Positions 34,084 through 34,235 of a DNA stretch of 34,235 nucleotides are shown piece after piece. This stretch comes from Oscillospiraceae bacterium. GTDB lineage: Bacteria > Bacillota > Clostridia > Oscillospirales > Acutalibacteraceae. The notes under the pieces are model-generated. The model worked only from the letters and a program-made list of their open reading frames with translations. It was not told the origin of the DNA and ran no database searches. Each line of letters opens with the position of its first letter. The first letter of the stretch is position 1. The DNA lies in assembly GCA_031290595.1 (NCBI GenBank), contig JAITNG010000016.1, positions 1 through 34,235 on the forward strand, written 5' to 3'. The position numbers were made by a program, and so were the translations under genes.

Positions 34084-34235
34084 GGCGCAAGCCAATAAAA
34101 AAGCCCCCCTCCAACGCGGCAAGTTGTAAAATAAATTGCCCAAGGAAAACCAAAAGGGGTTCCAAAACGGAACGCAACCAGTTAAACTTTAAGTGAAGAG
34201 CAAAAAGAGACTGGAGTGAACCGAAATGGAACAAG

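Overview
This window is GC-rich and reads like a Firmicutes-type genome (inferred from gene content, operon style and sigma-A-like promoters; the taxon is not determined). About two thirds is chromosomal backbone. It holds a lipase-like lipoprotein, a CNNM/HlyC-type transporter, a DUF5050-like lipoprotein, trpS and argG. A minus-strand operon follows: alpha/beta hydrolase, membrane-anchored MurF-like ligase, Ddl-like ligase, RpiB, GH88/105-like protein, YibE/F. A second long minus-strand run contains greA, lysS, two GT2 glycosyltransferases, two Wzm/Wzt-type ABC exporters, tarI/tarJ-like CDP-ribitol genes and a GPH-type MFS transporter; it looks like a teichoic-acid-like polymer locus. Several accessory insertions are embedded, some visibly more AT-rich: (i) a HEPN/MNT toxin-antitoxin-like pair overlapping trpS; (ii) an RloA/RloB (AbiL-like) ATPase plus RloB pair with a striking operator/promoter; (iii) an ImmA/IrrE peptidase plus 2-TM protein pair; (iv) a DUF4062-coiled coil-DUF6273 fusion next to palindromic MITE-like repeats and a truncated gene remnant; (v) the left end of an integrated element at tRNA-Pro(GGG), with integrase, DUF6291-like protein carrying iteron-like repeats, atypical ParA and RHH protein, plus a tandem palindromic centromere/operator candidate. 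The best candidates for undescribed biology are the DUF4062-DUF6273 protein, the RloAB locus with its operator, the tRNA-Pro element's replication/partition module, and the Ddl/MurF-like/hydrolase module. All family assignments are by eye from motifs; no database search was run.
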